Source of the DNA: Pseudomonas palleroniana
GTDB taxonomy: Bacteria; Pseudomonadota; Gammaproteobacteria; Pseudomonadales; Pseudomonadaceae
Assembly: GCF_003031675.1 (NCBI RefSeq)
Contig: NZ_PYWX01000029.1
Location: 186,001 to 250,000, forward strand
Direction of reading: 5' to 3'
DNA: 64,000 bases
The notes beneath the pieces were generated by a model. The model worked only from the letters and a program-made list of their open reading frames with translations, was not told the DNA's origin and searched no databases. Shown one piece after another: positions 63,484 through 64,000 of this stretch (within the stretch, counting starts at the first letter, position 1; every line of letters starts with the position of its first letter). A program made the position numbers and the translations under genes.

Positions 63484-63572
63484 TGTGGGAGGGGGCTTGC
63501 TCCCGATAGCGGTGGTTCAGCTAAGGAATTCTTGGCTGACACACTGCAATCGGGAGCAAGCCCCCTCCCACA
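63484..63572. repeat. REP doublet (REPIN), intact arms
   Basis: TGTGGGAGGGGGCTTGCTCC begins at 63484, and the inverted copy ends at 63572 with CCCCTCCCACA; the spacer is about 40 bp. It lies between convergent genes, the usual place for REP elements. Confidence 0.9.
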
Positions 63573-63574
63573 TT

Positions 63575-63895
63575 TCACTCCGGTCGGGGCTGACGGTCGA
63601 GTTTCTTCAGGAACACCGTCATCTCTTTCTCGGCCTGCTTGTCGCCATGGGTCTGGGCCGCTTCGATCCCTTTCTCCCACGCCAGCCGCGCCGCAGCGAT
63701 ATCACCCAATCCCGCCTGCGCCTTGCCCAGCAACTTCCACGCCGCCGAATACTTCGGGTCAAACTCGACGCACTTGCGTAAATGTTCGGCTGCCTTGGCG
63801 TTGTCCTTCAGGTCCAGGTAACCCTTGCCCAAGCCAAAGCGCAGCAGGGAATTATCGACACCCTTGGCGAGCATTTTCTCCAGGGATTCGAGCAT
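63575..63895 (-). CDS. TPR-repeat protein
   Basis: The 106 residues contain two to three tetratricopeptide repeats (LLRFGLGKGYLDLKDNAKAA, then HLRKCVEFDPKYSAAWKLLG, then KAQAGLGDIAAARLAWEKGI). No signal peptide is seen, so it is probably a cytoplasmic scaffold. It lies 20 bp after trkA in the same direction and is likely in that operon. The partner is unknown. Confidence 0.85.
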   Translation of the reverse strand: MLESLEKMLAKGVDNSLLRFGLGKGYLDLKDNAKAAEHLRKCVEFDPKYSAAWKLLGKAQAGLGDIAAARLAWEKGIEAAQTHGDKQAEKEMTVFLKKLDRQPRPE

Positions 63896-63915
63896 GCCGG
63901 TGTACTCCTTTTGTG

Positions 63916-64000
63916 TCAGAAAAAGCTCAGCCCCACGTGGAACAACTTCTCCACATCGCGGATATGCTTTTTATCCACCAGGAACAAAATCACATGGTCG
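63916..64000 (-). CDS. trkA: Trk potassium transporter peripheral subunit TrkA, 3' end
   Basis: Only the last 27 codons are in the window. They read DHVILFLVDKKHIRDVEKLF and end HVGLSFF, the conserved C-terminus of TrkA (RCK-C domain), which binds NAD(H) and gates the Trk potassium channel. The gene continues beyond the window. Confidence 0.88.
   Translation of the reverse strand, partial: DHVILFLVDKKHIRDVEKLFHVGLSFF

Noticed and set aside
63929..63944. Fourth parS-like site
   Set aside because: It shares only the CCACGTGGAACA part and differs in the left arm, so it was not listed as a parS site.

Overview
This window is the replication-origin region of a Pseudomonas chromosome, most like the P. 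fluorescens group. The evidence is the gene order glmS-glmU-atpCDGAHFEBI-parB-parA-rsmG-mnmG, then mnmE-yidC-yidD-rnpA-rpmH, oriC, dnaA-dnaN-recF-gyrB, and finally an acyltransferase, gmhB, glyS-glyQ, tag, an LpxL-type gene and trkA. The core sequence is GC-rich, and the REP elements (TGTGGGAGGGGGCTTGC type) are of the kind common in P. fluorescens relatives. Gene calls rest on reading protein motifs by eye; no database search was made.

Layout. 1-3780: the 3' part of pbpC, a class II Fic protein with possible operator repeats, and a small hypothetical gene. 3824-21865: an 18,042-bp Tn7-like element in attTn7 just downstream of glmS. Its ends are TGT...ACA, its 5-bp duplication GGCGG is perfect, and it carries TnsB-type repeats. 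Of the transposition genes only tnsA remains, interrupted by an in-frame stop. The cargo is accessory: a large orphan protein, a trypsin-like protease next to a GIY-YIG-like protein, a frameshifted DUF1652 gene, an acetyltransferase, and three multi-gene operons of defence-like character.

The three cargo operons are: (A) a cupin-like protein, a dCTP deaminase/dUTPase-fold protein with a membrane segment and coiled coil, and a PurM/ThiL-like ATPase; (B) a carrier-protein-like ORF, an XRE regulator, an ImmA/IrrE metallopeptidase, a papain-like peptidase and a thymidylate-synthase-like protein; (C) DUF4031, MazG-like and uracil-DNA-glycosylase-like proteins with a divergent XRE regulator. B and C converge with overlapping 3' ends. 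Nucleotide chemistry recurs in all three, and these are the best candidates for an undescribed system.

21890-37685: amino-sugar synthesis for the envelope, ATP synthase, chromosome partition and tRNA modification. 37686-42227: a DnaA-box-rich intergenic region and an ECF sigma/FecR/TonB-receptor iron-uptake cassette placed between mnmG and mnmE. 42245-52953: mnmE through gyrB with oriC at 46174-46759 and parS sites in and near recF-gyrB. 53056-57305: a response regulator divergent from a FecR-domain protein and a CHASE2 histidine kinase. 57487-64000: lipid acyltransferase, gmhB, glycyl-tRNA synthetase, tag, LpxL-like acyltransferase, a TPR protein and the 3' end of trkA.

Exact 9-bp DnaA boxes (TTATCCACA) occur at least 24 times, many inside genes, but none was seen in the transposon.
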